A stretch of 64,000 nucleotides of DNA from Pseudomonas sp. GM79 (GCF_000282495.1 NZ_AKJE01000035.1:1-64000), one strand, 5' to 3'; positions 27,399 through 39,092 are shown, counted from the stretch's first letter. Notes: generated from the sequence alone by a model not told the origin. Program-made: numbers and translations.

Positions 27399-28880
27399 AT
27401 GCACAGGCTAAAGCACGGCCTACTTCAGGCCGCCGGTTGGCTGTTTTACCTAAGTTTACTGATGGGCATCGCCATGGCGCTGCCTACGTCCACGTTCGAC
27501 TCCGAGTCGAAGGACTTTATCTTCCTGATCGGTATCGTCGGTATCTGGCGCTACTCGATGGGTGCCACGCACTTTCTGCGCGGCATGCTGTTTCTGTACG
27601 TGGTCTACCCGCACCTGCGGCGCAAAGTGCGCAAGCTGGGCAAAGAGGCAGACCCGTCCCATGTATTTCTGATGGTCACCAGCTTCCGTATCGACGCGCT
27701 GACCACCGCTCAGGTCTACAGCTCGGTAATCCGCGAGGCCATCGACTGCGGCCTGCCGACCACCGTGGTGTGCTCCATCGTGGAAATGTCCGATGAGCTG
27801 CTGGTCAAGAGCCTCTGGAAACGCATGAACCCACCGCCACGGGTCAAGCTCGACTTCGTGCGCATTCCCGGCACCGGGAAACGCGATGGCCTGGCTTACG
27901 GTTTCCGCGCCATCTCGCGCCACCTGCCGGACGACCGCGCCGTGGTTGCCGTGATCGATGGCGACACCGTATTGGCCGAAGGCGTCGTGCTCAAGACCGT
28001 GCCGTGGTTCCAGCTGTTCGGCAATGTCGGCGGCCTGACCACCAACGAGTTCTGTGAAGTGCGCGGCGGCTACATCATGAGCGAATGGCACAAACTGCGA
28101 TTCGCCCAGCGCCACATCAACATGTGCTCCATGGCCCTGTCCAAGCGCGTGTTGACCATGACCGGCCGGATGTCGGTATTCCGCGCCACCGTGGTCACCA
28201 ACCCGGACTTCATCGCCGATGTGGAAAGCGACTCGCTGCAACACTGGCGCCTGGGCCGCTTCAAGTTCCTGACCGGTGACGACAAGTCGAGCTGGTTCAG
28301 CCTGATGCGCCTGGGCTATGACACTTTCTACGTGCCGGACGCCGCGATCCATACCGTGGAACACCCGCCGGAAAAGAGCTTCATCAAGGCCAGTCGCAAA
28401 CTGATGTTCCGCTGGTACGGCAACAACCTGCGGCAGAACTCTCGCGCCCTGGGTCTGGGGATGAAACGTCTCGGCCTGTTCACTTCGGTGGTGCTGTTCG
28501 ATCAGCGTGTATCGATGTGGACGTCCTTGCTGGGCCTGACCGTGGCCATCCTCGCCACCTTCAAGTACGGCAGCGCGTTCATCCTGGTTTACCTGCTGTG
28601 GATCGGCATCACCCGCCTGATCCTGACCGTGCTGCTGTCCTGTTCCGGTCACCGGATCGGCCCGGCTTACCCGGCGATTCTCTATTACAACCAGATCGTC
28701 GGCGCGCTGGTGAAGATCTACGTGTTCTTCCGCCTCGACCGACAGTCCTGGAGTCGCCAGCCCACTTCCCTGACCCGTGATCTCGCCAGCTTTCAAGGTT
28801 GGTTCAACACTTGGTCGTCTCGGACCATGACCTTCTCCGCCGGCAGCATTTTTGTCGCCGTGCTGCTGCTGATGGTCTGA
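27399..28880 (+). CDS. alg8: Alginate polymerase, glycosyltransferase family 2
   Basis: A 493-residue inner-membrane GT2 enzyme with N-terminal helices, a cytosolic catalytic domain (VIDGDTVL with the metal-binding Asp, [23 protein letters not shown]) and several C-terminal membrane helices. It polymerises mannuronate from GDP-mannuronate and pushes the chain into the periplasm with Alg44, which supplies the c-di-GMP control. ATG 27390 and ATG 27399 are both in frame; 27399 gives the MHRLKHGL start usual in Pseudomonas, while 27390 sits closer to GAGACGG. Confidence 0.95.
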   Translation: MHRLKHGLLQAAGWLFYLSLLMGIAMALPTSTFDSESKDFIFLIGIVGIWRYSMGATHFLRGMLFLYVVYPHLRRKVRKLGKEADPSHVFLMVTSFRIDALTTAQVYSSVIREAIDCGLPTTVVCSIVEMSDELLVKSLWKRMNPPPRVKLDFVRIPGTGKRDGLAYGFRAISRHLPDDRAVVAVIDGDTVLAEGVVLKTVPWFQLFGNVGGLTTNEFCEVRGGYIMSEWHKLRFAQRHINMCSMALSKRVLTMTGRMSVFRATVVTNPDFIADVESDSLQHWRLGRFKFLTGDDKSSWFSLMRLGYDTFYVPDAAIHTVEHPPEKSFIKASRKLMFRWYGNNLRQNSRALGLGMKRLGLFTSVVLFDQRVSMWTSLLGLTVAILATFKYGSAFILVYLLWIGITRLILTVLLSCSGHRIGPAYPAILYYNQIVGALVKIYVFFRLDRQSWSRQPTSLTRDLASFQGWFNTWSSRTMTFSAGSIFVAVLLLMV

Positions 28881-28915
28881 CCGAACTCGCCTGAATTAAC
28901 TAGGAAATCGCCCAT

Positions 28916-30085
28916 ATGAATACCGCCGTCAACTCCAACGTAGTGCACGAATCCGAAGCCCAGCGCCAACACGCTCGCGTGAAAATTCCGGCCAAGCTGC
29001 GTTTCTTCGGCCCTGACCGGACTCCGGTTGAAGCCCGAGTCATCGACCTTTCCGCTGGCGGCCTGGCGTTCAACGCCGGTCAGCTGCCGCTGAAAGTCGG
29101 CGATGTGCACAAGGCTCGCCTGCAGTTCGTGATCGATAACCTCGGTTTGGCCATGGACGTGGAATTGCAAATCCGCTCCGTCGATCGCCAGACCGGTCGT
29201 ATCGGTTGCCAGTTCCAGAACCTGGAACCCCGTGACATTTCCACCCTGCGCCACCTGATCACTTCGCACCTGGCCGGCGACATCGTCAGCGTGGGTGAAA
29301 TGCTGGCGACCTTGCAGCGCGACAACTTCACCAAGGCGCGCAAGACCAAGGATGGCGGCCACGGCATGACCCCTTTGGGCCGTCTGAAAGCGGTGACTTT
29401 CAGCGCCGGTATCTTCGTGGTCGGCCTGGTGGCGTTCGGTTTCATTTTCAAATCGGTGTACGGCATGTACTTCGTCAGCCACGCCCAGGCCGGCCTGGTC
29501 AGCGTACAGGGGATGAACATCACCATGCCACGCGACGGCACCGTGCAGAGCCTGATCAAGGCTGATGGCGTTGCCGCCAAAGGCGCACCGCTGGCGACCT
29601 TCAGCACCAGCATGCTCGACGTACTCAAGGGCCATCTGGACGAAGGTCAACTGCAACCGTCCAAGGTTGAAGAACTGTTCGGCAAGCAAATGACCGGCAC
29701 CCTGACGTCGCCGTGCGATTGCACCGTGGCTCAGCAATTGGTGGCTAACGGTCAGTACGCCAGCAAAGGCGACGTGATCTTCCAACTGGTGCCGCGCAAC
29801 ACCGAAGCCAACGTTGAAGCACGCTTCTCCTATCGCCAGTTCGGCGACGTGCGTCCTGGCACCACCGTCAGCTTCCAGATCGCCGGCGAAGACCAAACCC
29901 GTACCGGCAAGATCGTCAGCAGCACCAGCCTGAAAAGCGCCGACCTGTCATCCGACATCCGCGTGCAGATCAAACCAGACGAGCCGCTGGACAGCGCCTT
30001 CGCCGGTCGCCCGGTGGAAGTGAACAGCACTCGTGGCCCGAACCTGAGCTGGCTGATCAACAAAGCCATGGCCGCCGGTCTTTAA
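28916..30085 (+). CDS. alg44: Alginate polymerisation co-factor Alg44 (PilZ domain, c-di-GMP receptor)
   Basis: A 389-residue inner-membrane protein. The N-terminal PilZ domain shows the c-di-GMP ligands Arg17 and Arg21 (RQHAR) and Asp44/Ser46 (DLSAGG). A membrane helix follows (about residues 160-185), then a periplasmic HlyD-like domain. Binding of c-di-GMP activates polymerisation by Alg8. A GGDEF cyclase is encoded at 5332 in this window, but nothing links it specifically to Alg44. Confidence 0.95.
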   Translation: MNTAVNSNVVHESEAQRQHARVKIPAKLRFFGPDRTPVEARVIDLSAGGLAFNAGQLPLKVGDVHKARLQFVIDNLGLAMDVELQIRSVDRQTGRIGCQFQNLEPRDISTLRHLITSHLAGDIVSVGEMLATLQRDNFTKARKTKDGGHGMTPLGRLKAVTFSAGIFVVGLVAFGFIFKSVYGMYFVSHAQAGLVSVQGMNITMPRDGTVQSLIKADGVAAKGAPLATFSTSMLDVLKGHLDEGQLQPSKVEELFGKQMTGTLTSPCDCTVAQQLVANGQYASKGDVIFQLVPRNTEANVEARFSYRQFGDVRPGTTVSFQIAGEDQTRTGKIVSSTSLKSADLSSDIRVQIKPDEPLDSAFAGRPVEVNSTRGPNLSWLINKAMAAGL

Positions 30086-30094
30086 ACAGAGGAC

Positions 30095-31603
30095 ATGCCC
30101 GTGACCATCACAAAAATCCTGAACACACCGCACACCTTGTGGGAGCGGGCTTGCTCGCGAAGGGATCAACACGGTCTGCCTGATGCACCGCAGCGCCTGC
30201 TTCGCGAGCAAGCCCGCTCCCACAAGGGTGCATTCTGTGCATTGGCGTTAGCGGTGAGCCTCAGCGGTTGCGCCGGCCTGCCCGACCAGCGCCTGGCCAA
30301 TGAAGCCCTCAAGCGCGGCGACACCGCACTGGCGGCGCAGAATTATCAGCAGCTCGCAGACCTGGGTTACAGCGAAGCTCAGGTCGGCCTGGCCGATCTG
30401 CAGGTCGACAGCCGTGACCCGGCGCAAATCAAAAAGGCCGAGGCGACTTACCGTGCCGCGGCCAGCGTCTCGCCGCGGGCTCAGGCTCGCCTGGGTCGTC
30501 TGCTGGTGGCCAAACCCGGTGCCACCGAAGCCGAACATCACGAAGCCGAAGCGCTGTTGAAGAAAGCCTCGGCCAATGGCGAAGGCAACACCCTGATCCC
30601 GCTGGCGATGCTGTACCTGCAATATCCGCACAGTTTCCCGAACGTCAACGCACAGCAGCAGATCAGCCAATGGCGCGCCGAAGGCAAACCGGAAGCCGGT
30701 CTGGCGCAAGTGCTGCTCTATCGCACCCAGGGCACTTACGACCAGCATCTGGATGACGTGGAAAAAATCTGCAAAGCCGCGTTGAACACCACCGACATCT
30801 GCTACGTCGAACTGGCCACGGTCTATCAGAAACGCGGCCAGCCAGAGCAGCAGGCTGAACTGATCAAGCAGATGCAGGCGGGTCACAGCCGTGGCGTCGT
30901 TTCTGCGCAACGTGTGGACAGTGTGGCCCGTGTGCTGGGCGATGCGAGCCTGGGCAAGACCGACGAAAAAACCGCTCAGTCGCTGCTCGAAGGCATCGCA
31001 CCTGGCTACCCGGCGTCCTGGGTCAGCCTGGCGCAATTGCTCTACGACTTCCCGGAACTGGGTGATGTCGACGCCATGATGAAGTACCTGGACAACGGCC
31101 GCGCCGCCGACCAGCCGCGTGCCGAACTGTTGCTGGGCAAGCTCTACTTCGAAGGAAAAATGGTGCCGGCCGACGCCAAGGTCGCCGAAGAGCACTTCAA
31201 GAAAGCCGTCGGCCGGGAAGTTGCCGCCGATTACTACCTTGGCCAGATTTACCGTCGTGGTTACCTGGGCAAGGTCTATCCGCAAAAAGCCCTGGATCAC
31301 CTGCTGACCGCTGCGCGTAACGGCCAGAACAGCGCCGATTTCGCCATTGCCCAACTGTTCTCCCAAGGCAAGGGCACCCGACCCGACCCGGTCAACGCTT
31401 ATGTCTTCAGCCAATTGGCGAAGGCTCAAAACACCCCACAAGCCAATGAGCTTGCGCAAACCATCGAAGCGCAACTGCCGCCTGACCGGCTGGCCGAGGC
31501 CCAACGCCTGTTGAAACAAGAACAGGCCATTCGTAGTGCCGTGAGTCCGGACACGCTGGAACTGCACGCCCTGCAAGAAGAAGACGGCGAGGAATCCCTA
31601 TGA
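30095..31603 (+). CDS. algK: Alginate secretion lipoprotein AlgK with a repeat element in its signal-peptide region
   Basis: A 502-residue Sel1/TPR-repeat protein that would scaffold AlgE in the outer membrane. The lipobox LSGC with lipid-bearing Cys is preceded by a hydrophobic stretch ([14 protein letters not shown]), as expected. The roughly 30 codons between residue 15 and residue 44 are a palindromic repeat pair (30137-30226) read in frame, giving a long Arg-rich n-region ([19 protein letters not shown]). Translation may start at ATG 30095 (AGAGG only two bases away) or GTG 30101 (eight bases away). The mature protein appears intact with no frameshift. Confidence 0.9.
   Translation: MPVTITKILNTPHTLWERACSRRDQHGLPDAPQRLLREQARSHKGAFCALALAVSLSGCAGLPDQRLANEALKRGDTALAAQNYQQLADLGYSEAQVGLADLQVDSRDPAQIKKAEATYRAAASVSPRAQARLGRLLVAKPGATEAEHHEAEALLKKASANGEGNTLIPLAMLYLQYPHSFPNVNAQQQISQWRAEGKPEAGLAQVLLYRTQGTYDQHLDDVEKICKAALNTTDICYVELATVYQKRGQPEQQAELIKQMQAGHSRGVVSAQRVDSVARVLGDASLGKTDEKTAQSLLEGIAPGYPASWVSLAQLLYDFPELGDVDAMMKYLDNGRAADQPRAELLLGKLYFEGKMVPADAKVAEEHFKKAVGREVAADYYLGQIYRRGYLGKVYPQKALDHLLTAARNGQNSADFAIAQLFSQGKGTRPDPVNAYVFSQLAKAQNTPQANELAQTIEAQLPPDRLAEAQRLLKQEQAIRSAVSPDTLELHALQEEDGEESL
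30137..30226. repeat. Palindromic repeat pair inside the algK coding sequence
   Basis: Inverted copies of GTGGGAGCGGGCTTGCTCGCGAAG and its complement, separated by about 40 bases, occupy close to 90 bases (30 codons) and contain no stop in the algK frame. All other copies of this family in the window are extragenic. Confidence 0.92.
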
Positions 31604-33087
31604 AGCTCAATCCATTCGTGAAGGCCGGTATTGGCCTGACATTCGCCCTGCTGTGGTCGTGCCCGACCCTGGCGGCCCTGACCGAAGACAAGAACTTCGG
31701 CCTCGAAGTCAAAATTACCGGCCAGTCCGAAGACGACCGTGACCTGGGCACTGCCAGCGGCGGCGACGTTTCCGGCGTCGGCCTCGACCTGCGTCCATGG
31801 GTGTACGGCGAAAGCGGCGCGTGGAGTGCCTACGCCATGGGCCAGGCCGTGACGTCCACCGACATCATCGAAACGGACACCCTGCAACAGTCCGACAGCG
31901 ACGGTACCCAGACCACCGACAACGGTGATCGCAAAACCAAGAAGAACTACTTGGCGATGCGCGAGTTCTGGGTCGGTTACAGCGGCCTCACGCCCTACCC
32001 TGGCGAGATCCTCAAGCTCGGACGCCAACGCCTGCGCAACGACGACGGCCAATGGCGCGACACCAACATCGAAGCCCTGAACTGGACCTTCGACACCACC
32101 CTGTTGCGCGCCAACGTCGGTATCGCCGAACGCTTCAGCGAATACCGCACCGACTTGAAAGAGCTGGCACCCAAGGATGAGGATCGTCTGCACGTTTTCG
32201 GCGACGTGGCCACTCAATGGTCGCCGGGTAACTGGGTCGGCATTCGCGGTCATCACACCCACGATGACGGCAAGCTCGACTACCCGGAGCCGGGCGTGGC
32301 CGGTGATTCGCTGGATAAAAAACAGAACGGCGACATCAGCTGGCTCGGCCTCACCGCCGACAGCGACGCCTACAACTGGCGCAACACCAACACTGTCAAC
32401 TACTGGGGCAGCATCACCGGCATGAGCGGCGACACCGACACGGTCAACCCGCTGAACGCCGATGGCACGCGTCCGACCGAAGCCAAACGCGGTGAAGACC
32501 TCAATGGCTGGGCCACCGATATCGGCCTGCGTTTGCGCCTCGATCCGCAGTGGCAAGTCGGTGCGGCCTATGCCCGTGCCAGCGCCGAGTACGAACAGAC
32601 CGGCCTGGAGAGCAATCGCTCGAACTACACCGGTACACGCTCGCGGGTTCACCGTTTCGGCGAAGCCTTCCGCGGCGAAATGAACAACATGCAGACCGCT
32701 ACCCTGTTCGGCTCGTGGATGCTCAACGACGAATACGACGCCAGTCTGATCTACCACAAGTTCTGGCGCGTGGACGGCAACAAGCCGGTGGGCAGCAATG
32801 GCATCAATGCCGTCGAAAACAACACCGACGACGTGACCGGCGCAATCCTCTCCAGCACCTCGCTGCCGCTGGAAGATGGCAACAAAGACCTCGGTCAGGA
32901 AATGGACCTGGTGGTCACCAAGTACTTCAAGCAAGGCTTGTTGCCGGCGGCGTTGAGCCAGTCGATCGATGAGCCTTCGGCTCTGGTGCGGTTCCGTGGC
33001 GGTGTGTTCAAGCCCGGCGATGCGTATGGCAAAGAAGTCGACTCGTACATGCACCGCGCGTTTGTCGACGTGGTCTGGCGCTTCTGA
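31600..33087 (+). CDS. algE: Alginate outer-membrane porin AlgE
   Basis: A 495-residue beta-barrel porin with an N-terminal signal peptide ([21 protein letters not shown]) and a C-terminal aromatic strand ending VVWRF. It is rich in the Arg/Asp/Tyr patterns of an 18-strand alginate channel and contains [19 protein letters not shown]. It exports the finished polymer, with AlgK as its lipoprotein partner. The ATGA overlap with algK couples their translation, and GAGG lies upstream of the start. Confidence 0.95.
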   Translation: MKLNPFVKAGIGLTFALLWSCPTLAALTEDKNFGLEVKITGQSEDDRDLGTASGGDVSGVGLDLRPWVYGESGAWSAYAMGQAVTSTDIIETDTLQQSDSDGTQTTDNGDRKTKKNYLAMREFWVGYSGLTPYPGEILKLGRQRLRNDDGQWRDTNIEALNWTFDTTLLRANVGIAERFSEYRTDLKELAPKDEDRLHVFGDVATQWSPGNWVGIRGHHTHDDGKLDYPEPGVAGDSLDKKQNGDISWLGLTADSDAYNWRNTNTVNYWGSITGMSGDTDTVNPLNADGTRPTEAKRGEDLNGWATDIGLRLRLDPQWQVGAAYARASAEYEQTGLESNRSNYTGTRSRVHRFGEAFRGEMNNMQTATLFGSWMLNDEYDASLIYHKFWRVDGNKPVGSNGINAVENNTDDVTGAILSSTSLPLEDGNKDLGQEMDLVVTKYFKQGLLPAALSQSIDEPSALVRFRGGVFKPGDAYGKEVDSYMHRAFVDVVWRF

Positions 33088-33113
33088 TGCAAACCGCGAA
33101 GGGAGTGCCCGAC

Positions 33114-34703
33114 ATGAACAGTGCCAAGAAAGGCTCGATCAGCCTGCTGGCCGGCGCGCTGCTGCTCGCCAGCGCAGCCGCCTTCGCCACCGTCGAACCG
33201 GCCCAGCCTGTGCAAGCGGGAAAATCGACGACCATGGCCAAGGGACTGCAACAGGCCAAGACCTACACCGTCAGCAGCGCGCCAACCGCGCCGCTGGACT
33301 TGGCCAAGCCGAAACTGCCGGACACCTCTGGCTACACCGCCGAAGCCATCGCCGCGAAAGTCGTGCGCACCAAGCCCGGCAAGATCAGCGTGCGCCGGAT
33401 GATGCAGGAAAACGCCCTGAAGGACTTCATCGGCGGCGACAACAAGATGGCCGAGTGGGTGGTGCGTCAGCATGGCATCCCGCAGGCGATCTTCGTCGAC
33501 GACGGCTACATGAACCTCAAGGACCTGGCCAAGAAGCTACCCAAGCAGTACTTCAGCGAAACCTCGCCGGGCGTGTTCCTGGCGAAGTTGCCGATCGTGG
33601 TGGGTAACAAGGGCATTCTGGAAATCGACAAGCAGACCCAGGAGTTGCGCCTGTCCCAAGAGGCCGGTTCGTTCCTGGTCAACGACGGCCAGCTGTTCGT
33701 GCGTGATACCAAAATCACCGGCTGGAGCGAGAAAGCAAACGGCCCGGCGGCCTTCAAGTCGCCCAAGGAGTTCCGTCCGTTCCTGCTGTCCTGGGGCGGC
33801 ACCGAAACCTACATCGCCAACAGCAAGATCGCCAGTTTCGGCTACGCAAACAGTAAGTCCTATGGCGTGAGTATTTCCCAATACACGCCGAACATGGCCA
33901 AGGTGCTCAAGCGCCCTGAGCCGTCCGGCTGGATCGTCGGCTCCGAGTTCTCGGACATGTGGTACGGCTTCTACTGCTACGAAACCCGCGACTTCGTGGT
34001 CAAGGGCAACACCTACAAAGACAACATCGTCTACGGCATCGACCCCCATGACCGTTCCCACGGTCTGATCATCGCCGACAACACGGTGTACGGGACCAAG
34101 AAGAAGCACGGGATCATTATTTCCCGTGAGGTCAACGACAGCTTCATCTTCAACAACCGCAGCTACGACAACAAGTTGTCGGGCCTGGTGATCGACCGTA
34201 ACAGTGTGAACAACCTGATCGCCTACAACGAGATCTACAAGAACCACACCGATGGCATCACCCTCTATGAGAGTGCTGACAACCTGCTGTGGGGCAACAA
34301 GGTGATCAGCAACAAGCGCCACGGCATCCGTATTCGTAACAGCGTGAACATTCGCCTGTACGAAAACATCTCGATGGCCAACGGCCTGACCGGTGTCTAC
34401 GGGCACATCAAAGACCTGACCGACACCGACCGGGACATCAAGCTCGACCCGTTCGACGCCCAGGTGTCGCTGATCGTCGTCGGCGGTGAACTGGCGGCCA
34501 ATGGCAGCGGACCACTGTCGATCGACTCGCCGCTGAGCGTGGAGTTGTATCGCGTGTCGATGCTCGCCCCGACCAAATCCAGCGGCATCAGCTTCTCGGG
34601 GATTCTTGGCGAGCGCCAGGATGAAATTCTCGACCTGCTGGTGCGCCAGCAGAAAGCCGTGCTGATCGACCCTGTCGAACGCCAGACCGAAATGCGGGAC
34701 TGA
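33114..34703 (+). CDS. algG: Mannuronan C5-epimerase
   Basis: A 529-residue periplasmic right-handed beta-helix enzyme. A signal peptide precedes ATVEPAQP, carbohydrate-binding and sugar-hydrolysis-type repeats run through about residues 200-430, and the catalytic DPHDRSHG motif lies near residue 315. It converts mannuronate to guluronate in the polymer. ATG 33114 is preferred over ATG 33087 because GGGAG lies eight bases before it. It also belongs to the periplasmic export complex with AlgX and AlgK. Confidence 0.95.
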   Translation: MNSAKKGSISLLAGALLLASAAAFATVEPAQPVQAGKSTTMAKGLQQAKTYTVSSAPTAPLDLAKPKLPDTSGYTAEAIAAKVVRTKPGKISVRRMMQENALKDFIGGDNKMAEWVVRQHGIPQAIFVDDGYMNLKDLAKKLPKQYFSETSPGVFLAKLPIVVGNKGILEIDKQTQELRLSQEAGSFLVNDGQLFVRDTKITGWSEKANGPAAFKSPKEFRPFLLSWGGTETYIANSKIASFGYANSKSYGVSISQYTPNMAKVLKRPEPSGWIVGSEFSDMWYGFYCYETRDFVVKGNTYKDNIVYGIDPHDRSHGLIIADNTVYGTKKKHGIIISREVNDSFIFNNRSYDNKLSGLVIDRNSVNNLIAYNEIYKNHTDGITLYESADNLLWGNKVISNKRHGIRIRNSVNIRLYENISMANGLTGVYGHIKDLTDTDRDIKLDPFDAQVSLIVVGGELAANGSGPLSIDSPLSVELYRVSMLAPTKSSGISFSGILGERQDEILDLLVRQQKAVLIDPVERQTEMRD

Positions 34704-34713
34704 GGATAATTTT

Positions 34714-36165
34714 ATGCACCCACACTTGATCAAATTACTCAGCCTGTCGGCCCTGACCGCTGGCATTCTTGCGGCGAGCACTGGCGTACGTGCCGAAGAC
34801 GCCAAAGCCCCCAGCTTCAAGGCCGATGATTGCTGCAACCTGTGCCCGGAAGCCCACGACCCGAAGAACTACACCACCCGCTATCAGCAGAACTTCACCA
34901 CACTGGTGCAGGCGCAGGGCGATTGGCTGTTCCGTACGCAAGAAGACTTGCGCACCGAGTTCGACACCACACCCGCTGGCTACAAGCGCATGAAACAACT
35001 GCACGATGCGTTCGAGAGCAAAGGCGTGGAACTGGTCATCGTTTACCAGCCGACCCGCGGCCTGGTGAACCGCAACAAGCTGAACCCGGCAGAGAAGGCG
35101 AGCTACGACTTCGACAAGGCGCTGAGGAATTACAAAACCATGCTCGGGCGTTTCGCGCAGATGGGCTACGTGGTCCCGGACCTGTCGCCACTGACCAACG
35201 AATCGCTGCCCGACACCTTGCCAGCCCACGACTTCTACTTCCGCGGCGACCAACACTGGACGCCGTATGGCGCCCAGCGCACGGCGAAAATCGTCGCCGA
35301 GAAGGTCAAGCAATTGCCGGCCTTCGCTGACGTTCCCAAGCGTGAATTCGAGACCCATAAGTCGGGTCGCATGGGCAAGACCGGAACGTTACACAACATG
35401 GCTGGTCAACTCTGTGGCACCAGCTACGCGATCCAGTACATGGATCAGTTCACCACCGAGCCGAAAGGCGAAGCGGGCGATGGCGATCTGTTCAGTGATT
35501 CCGGCAATCCGGAAATTACCCTGGTCGGCACCAGCCACAGTGGCAAGAACTACAACTTCGCCGGTTTCCTCGAAGAGGCCATCGGCGCCGACATCCTCAA
35601 CGTGGCGTTCCCCGGTGGTGGCTTCGAAGGTTCGATGCTGCAGTACCTGGGCAGCGAAGAGTTCCAGACCAAACCGCCGAAAATCCTCATCTGGGAGTTC
35701 TCGCCGCTTTATCGCCTGGACCAGGAAACCATCTACCGCCAGATGATGGCGCTACTGGACAACGGTTGCGAAGGCAAAGACGCGCAGATGAGCGCCAGCG
35801 CCACGCTGAAACCGGGCAAAAACGAATTGATGGTCAACAGCAAGAACCTGGACCTGCGCAACAGCAGCCACCAGGTCGATATCCGCTTCGCCGACACCTC
35901 GGTGAAAACCTTGCAAGCCACCCTCTGGTACATGAACGGGCGCCACGAGGACATCAAGATCGACAAACCGGAAACCTCCGAAACCGACGGGCGTTTCGCC
36001 TTCGAGTTGCGCACGGACGAAGACTGGGCCTCGCAGAATCTGCTGGCCGTCGAAGTCCAGGGACCTGAAAAACCAGGTACCACGCCTCAGAAAGTCGAAG
36101 CGAAAATCTGCAAACGCAACGTGTTCTCCGGCACTGGGCAGCGTACCGCTCAAGCCGGGCAATGA
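34714..36165 (+). CDS. algX: Alginate O-acetyltransferase AlgX
   Basis: A 483-residue periplasmic protein. After a signal peptide ending VRAEDA, the SGNH-like domain carries the Asp-His pair in [14 protein letters not shown] and the nucleophile Ser in [13 protein letters not shown]. The C-terminal part is a carbohydrate-binding module. AlgX transfers acetyl groups to the polymer received via AlgI, AlgJ and AlgF. The start is 10 bases after the algG stop and the stop nearly meets the algL start. Confidence 0.95.
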   Translation: MHPHLIKLLSLSALTAGILAASTGVRAEDAKAPSFKADDCCNLCPEAHDPKNYTTRYQQNFTTLVQAQGDWLFRTQEDLRTEFDTTPAGYKRMKQLHDAFESKGVELVIVYQPTRGLVNRNKLNPAEKASYDFDKALRNYKTMLGRFAQMGYVVPDLSPLTNESLPDTLPAHDFYFRGDQHWTPYGAQRTAKIVAEKVKQLPAFADVPKREFETHKSGRMGKTGTLHNMAGQLCGTSYAIQYMDQFTTEPKGEAGDGDLFSDSGNPEITLVGTSHSGKNYNFAGFLEEAIGADILNVAFPGGGFEGSMLQYLGSEEFQTKPPKILIWEFSPLYRLDQETIYRQMMALLDNGCEGKDAQMSASATLKPGKNELMVNSKNLDLRNSSHQVDIRFADTSVKTLQATLWYMNGRHEDIKIDKPETSETDGRFAFELRTDEDWASQNLLAVEVQGPEKPGTTPQKVEAKICKRNVFSGTGQRTAQAGQ

Positions 36166-36176
36166 GGCTACCTCTT

Positions 36177-37310
36177 ATGAACTGCATGCAAACCCGAACG
36201 CTGAAAAAGATACTCGCGCCCTCCCTGCTGACGCTGGCGATGTTCGCCGGCGCCACCCAGGCTGCCGCGCCACTTCGTCCGCCCCAGGGTTACTTCGCGC
36301 CCATTGAAAAAGTCAAAACCGGCGACAAGAGTGAAGGCTGCGACGCGATGCCGACGCCTTACACCGGTGCCCTGCAATTTCGCAGCAAATACGAAGGTTC
36401 CGACAAGGCCCGTTCGACCCTGAACGAGGCATCGGAAAAAGCCTTCCGCGACAGCACCGCCGACATCACCAAGATCGAACGCAGCACCAGCAAGCAGGTG
36501 ATGAAGTTCATGCGTGACGGTCGTCCGGAACAACTGGAATGCACCCTCAATTGGTTGACTGCCTGGGCGAAGGCCGACGCGTTGATGTCCAAGGACTTCA
36601 ACCACACCGGCAAGTCCATGCGCAAATGGGCCTTGGGCAGCATGGCTTCGTCCTATGTCCGCCTGAAATTCTCTGACTCGCATCCACTGGCTACCCACCA
36701 GGAAGAAGCGCAAGTGATTGAAGCCTGGTTCAGCAAAATGGCTGATCAGGTGGTCAGCGATTGGGACAACCTGCCGCTCGAGCAAACCAACAACCACTCG
36801 TACTGGGCCGCCTGGTCGGTGATGGCCACGTCGATCGCCACCAACCGCCGCGATCTGTTCGATTGGGCCGTTAAGGAATACAAGGTCGGCGTCAATCAGG
36901 TCGATGCCCAAGGCTTCCTGCCCAACGAGCTCAAGCGCCAGCAACGCGCCCTCGCCTATCACAACTACGCCCTGCCGCCACTGGCGATGATCGCCAGTTT
37001 CGCTCAGGTCAACGGTGTCGATTTGCGTCAGGAAAACAACGGCGCCTTGAAACGCCTGGGTGATCGCGTGCTTGCAGGCGTGGAAGACCCGGATGAGTTC
37101 GAGGAGAAGAACGGTAAAAAGCAGGACATGACCGACCTCAAGGTCGATTCGAAATTCGCCTGGCTCGAACCGTTCTGCTCGCTCTACACCTGCACGCCGG
37201 ATGTGCTGGCGCAGAAACACAAAATGCAGCCGTTCAAGACCTTCCGCCTCGGCGGGGATTTGACCAAGGTCTACGACCCGGCCAGCGAGAAAGGCAACAA
37301 AGGCAGCTGA
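36177..37310 (+). CDS. algL: Poly(beta-D-mannuronate) lyase AlgL
   Basis: A 377-residue PL5 alginate lyase with signal peptide ending TQAAAP. The catalytic NNHSYW motif begins at residue 205, and WLEPFC lies near the C-terminus. In the operon it clears polymer trapped in the periplasm. ATG 36162 overlaps the algX stop but lacks a ribosome-binding site; ATG 36177 has GAGG nine bases before it and is chosen. A repeat pair separates it from algI. Confidence 0.94.
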   Translation: MNCMQTRTLKKILAPSLLTLAMFAGATQAAAPLRPPQGYFAPIEKVKTGDKSEGCDAMPTPYTGALQFRSKYEGSDKARSTLNEASEKAFRDSTADITKIERSTSKQVMKFMRDGRPEQLECTLNWLTAWAKADALMSKDFNHTGKSMRKWALGSMASSYVRLKFSDSHPLATHQEEAQVIEAWFSKMADQVVSDWDNLPLEQTNNHSYWAAWSVMATSIATNRRDLFDWAVKEYKVGVNQVDAQGFLPNELKRQQRALAYHNYALPPLAMIASFAQVNGVDLRQENNGALKRLGDRVLAGVEDPDEFEEKNGKKQDMTDLKVDSKFAWLEPFCSLYTCTPDVLAQKHKMQPFKTFRLGGDLTKVYDPASEKGNKGS

Positions 37311-37338
37311 TACATCCCTCCCTGTAGAGCAGGGAACC

Positions 37339-37430
37339 CTGTGGGAGCGGGCTTGCTCGCGAAAGCGGTCTGACATTCACCATTGATGTCGACTGATACA
37401 CCGCCTTCGCGAGCAAGCCCGCTCCCACAC
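37339..37430. repeat. Palindromic repeat pair between algL and algI
   Basis: Inverted GTGGGAGCGGGCTTGCTCGCGAA copies with GTGGGAG outermost, inside the alginate transcript and about 90 bases before algI. Confidence 0.9.
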
Positions 37431-37515
37431 TGAATGCAATATACCTCCCGGATTTTCGTGGGGGGTTTGGGGGGGCCTTGGCCCTTGACTGTTGGTTAAA
37501 CATGGAGAGATCGGG

Positions 37516-39081
37516 ATGGTATTTTCATCCAACGTGTTCCTGTTTCTGTTCTTGCCGATCTTTCTCGGCATGTACTACTTGAGCGGAACACGCTATCGCA
37601 ACTTGCTGCTGCTGATCGCCAGCTACGTGTTCTACGCCTGGTGGCGTGTGGACTTCCTTGCGCTGTTCGCAGCCGTCACGCTGTGGAACTACTGGATCGG
37701 CCTGAAGGTTGGTGCGGCAGGCGTTCGGACCAAACCGGCCCAGCGCTGGCTGCTCCTGGGCGTGGGTGTCGACCTGTGCATCCTCGGCTACTTCAAGTAC
37801 GCCAACTTCGGTGTGGACAGCATCAACGCGATGATGACCTCGGTCGGTCTTTCGCCGTTCATCCTGACCCACGTGCTGTTGCCGATCGGGATCTCGTTCT
37901 ACATCTTCGAGTCCATCAGCTACATCATCGACGTCTACCGTGGTGATACCCCGGCGACCCGCAACCTGATCGACTTTGCCGCATTCGTGGCGATCTTCCC
38001 GCACTTGATCGCCGGCCCAGTGTTGCGTTTCCGCGACCTGGCCGACCAGTTCAACAACCGCACCCACACCCTCGACAAGTTCTCCGAAGGTGCCACGCGG
38101 TTCATGCAGGGTTTCATCAAGAAGGTCTTTATCGCCGACACCCTGGCGGTGGTGGCCGACCATTGCTTCGCCTTGCAGAACCCGACCACGGGCGATGCCT
38201 GGCTCGGCGCCCTGGCCTACACCGCGCAGCTGTACTTCGACTTCTCCGGCTACAGCGACATGGCAATTGGTCTGGGCTTGATGATGGGTTTCCGCTTCAT
38301 GGAAAACTTCAAACAGCCGTACATCAGCCAGTCGATCACCGAGTTCTGGCGTCGCTGGCACATCAGCCTGTCGACCTGGTTGCGTGACTATCTGTACATC
38401 ACCCTCGGCGGTAACCGTAAAGGCACGCTGATGACTTATCGCAACCTGTTCCTGACCATGCTGCTCGGTGGTCTGTGGCACGGCGCGAACATCACCTACA
38501 TCGTCTGGGGTGCCTGGCACGGCATGTGGCTGGCGATCGAAAAAGCCCTTGGTCTGAACACTTCGCCGCGCAGCATCAACCCGATCCGTTGGGCGCTGAC
38601 CTTCCTGCTTGTGGTCATGGGCTGGGTGATTTTCCGCGCAGAAAACCTGCACGTCGCCGGTCGCATGTACGGTGCGATGTTCAGCTTCGGCGAATGGTCG
38701 TTGTCGGAACTCAACCAGGCCAGCCTCACCGGTCTGCAAGTGGCAACCCTGGTGGTGGCCTACGTCACCCTGGCGTTCTTCGGCATCCGTGATTTCTACA
38801 CCAACCGGCCACCGGTCAAGACCAAGCCTGCGGTGAACACCGAAACCGACGGCCCTGCCGCGGCTACGCCTGGAATGATCAAAGCCGTACCGGGTGACAA
38901 CCCGGCCAGCATCCATGAACCGGGTTACACCGTCGGCGTTGAAGCGACTGTGCAACCGGCCTACTGGACCGCTGACTGGTCCCGTTACGTGATGCGCGCC
39001 CTGGTACTGCTGCTGTTCATCGCCTCGATTCTCAAACTCTCGGCGCAAAGCTTCTCGCCGTTCCTTTACTTCCAGTTCTGA
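37516..39081 (+). CDS. algI: Alginate O-acetylation protein AlgI (MBOAT)
   Basis: A 521-residue polytopic MBOAT protein. The conserved histidines are in FWRRWHISLSTWLRDY and LGGLWHGANITYIVWGAWHG. It is thought to move acetyl groups from a cytoplasmic donor across the inner membrane for AlgJ and AlgX. The start ATG 37516 begins MVFSSNVFLFLFLP; the frame is open 24 bases earlier. The segment at about residues 440-485 is a Pro/Thr/Ala-rich cytoplasmic or periplasmic loop. Confidence 0.95.
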   Translation: MVFSSNVFLFLFLPIFLGMYYLSGTRYRNLLLLIASYVFYAWWRVDFLALFAAVTLWNYWIGLKVGAAGVRTKPAQRWLLLGVGVDLCILGYFKYANFGVDSINAMMTSVGLSPFILTHVLLPIGISFYIFESISYIIDVYRGDTPATRNLIDFAAFVAIFPHLIAGPVLRFRDLADQFNNRTHTLDKFSEGATRFMQGFIKKVFIADTLAVVADHCFALQNPTTGDAWLGALAYTAQLYFDFSGYSDMAIGLGLMMGFRFMENFKQPYISQSITEFWRRWHISLSTWLRDYLYITLGGNRKGTLMTYRNLFLTMLLGGLWHGANITYIVWGAWHGMWLAIEKALGLNTSPRSINPIRWALTFLLVVMGWVIFRAENLHVAGRMYGAMFSFGEWSLSELNQASLTGLQVATLVVAYVTLAFFGIRDFYTNRPPVKTKPAVNTETDGPAAATPGMIKAVPGDNPASIHEPGYTVGVEATVQPAYWTADWSRYVMRALVLLLFIASILKLSAQSFSPFLYFQF

Positions 39082-39092
39082 GGGATCTGACT

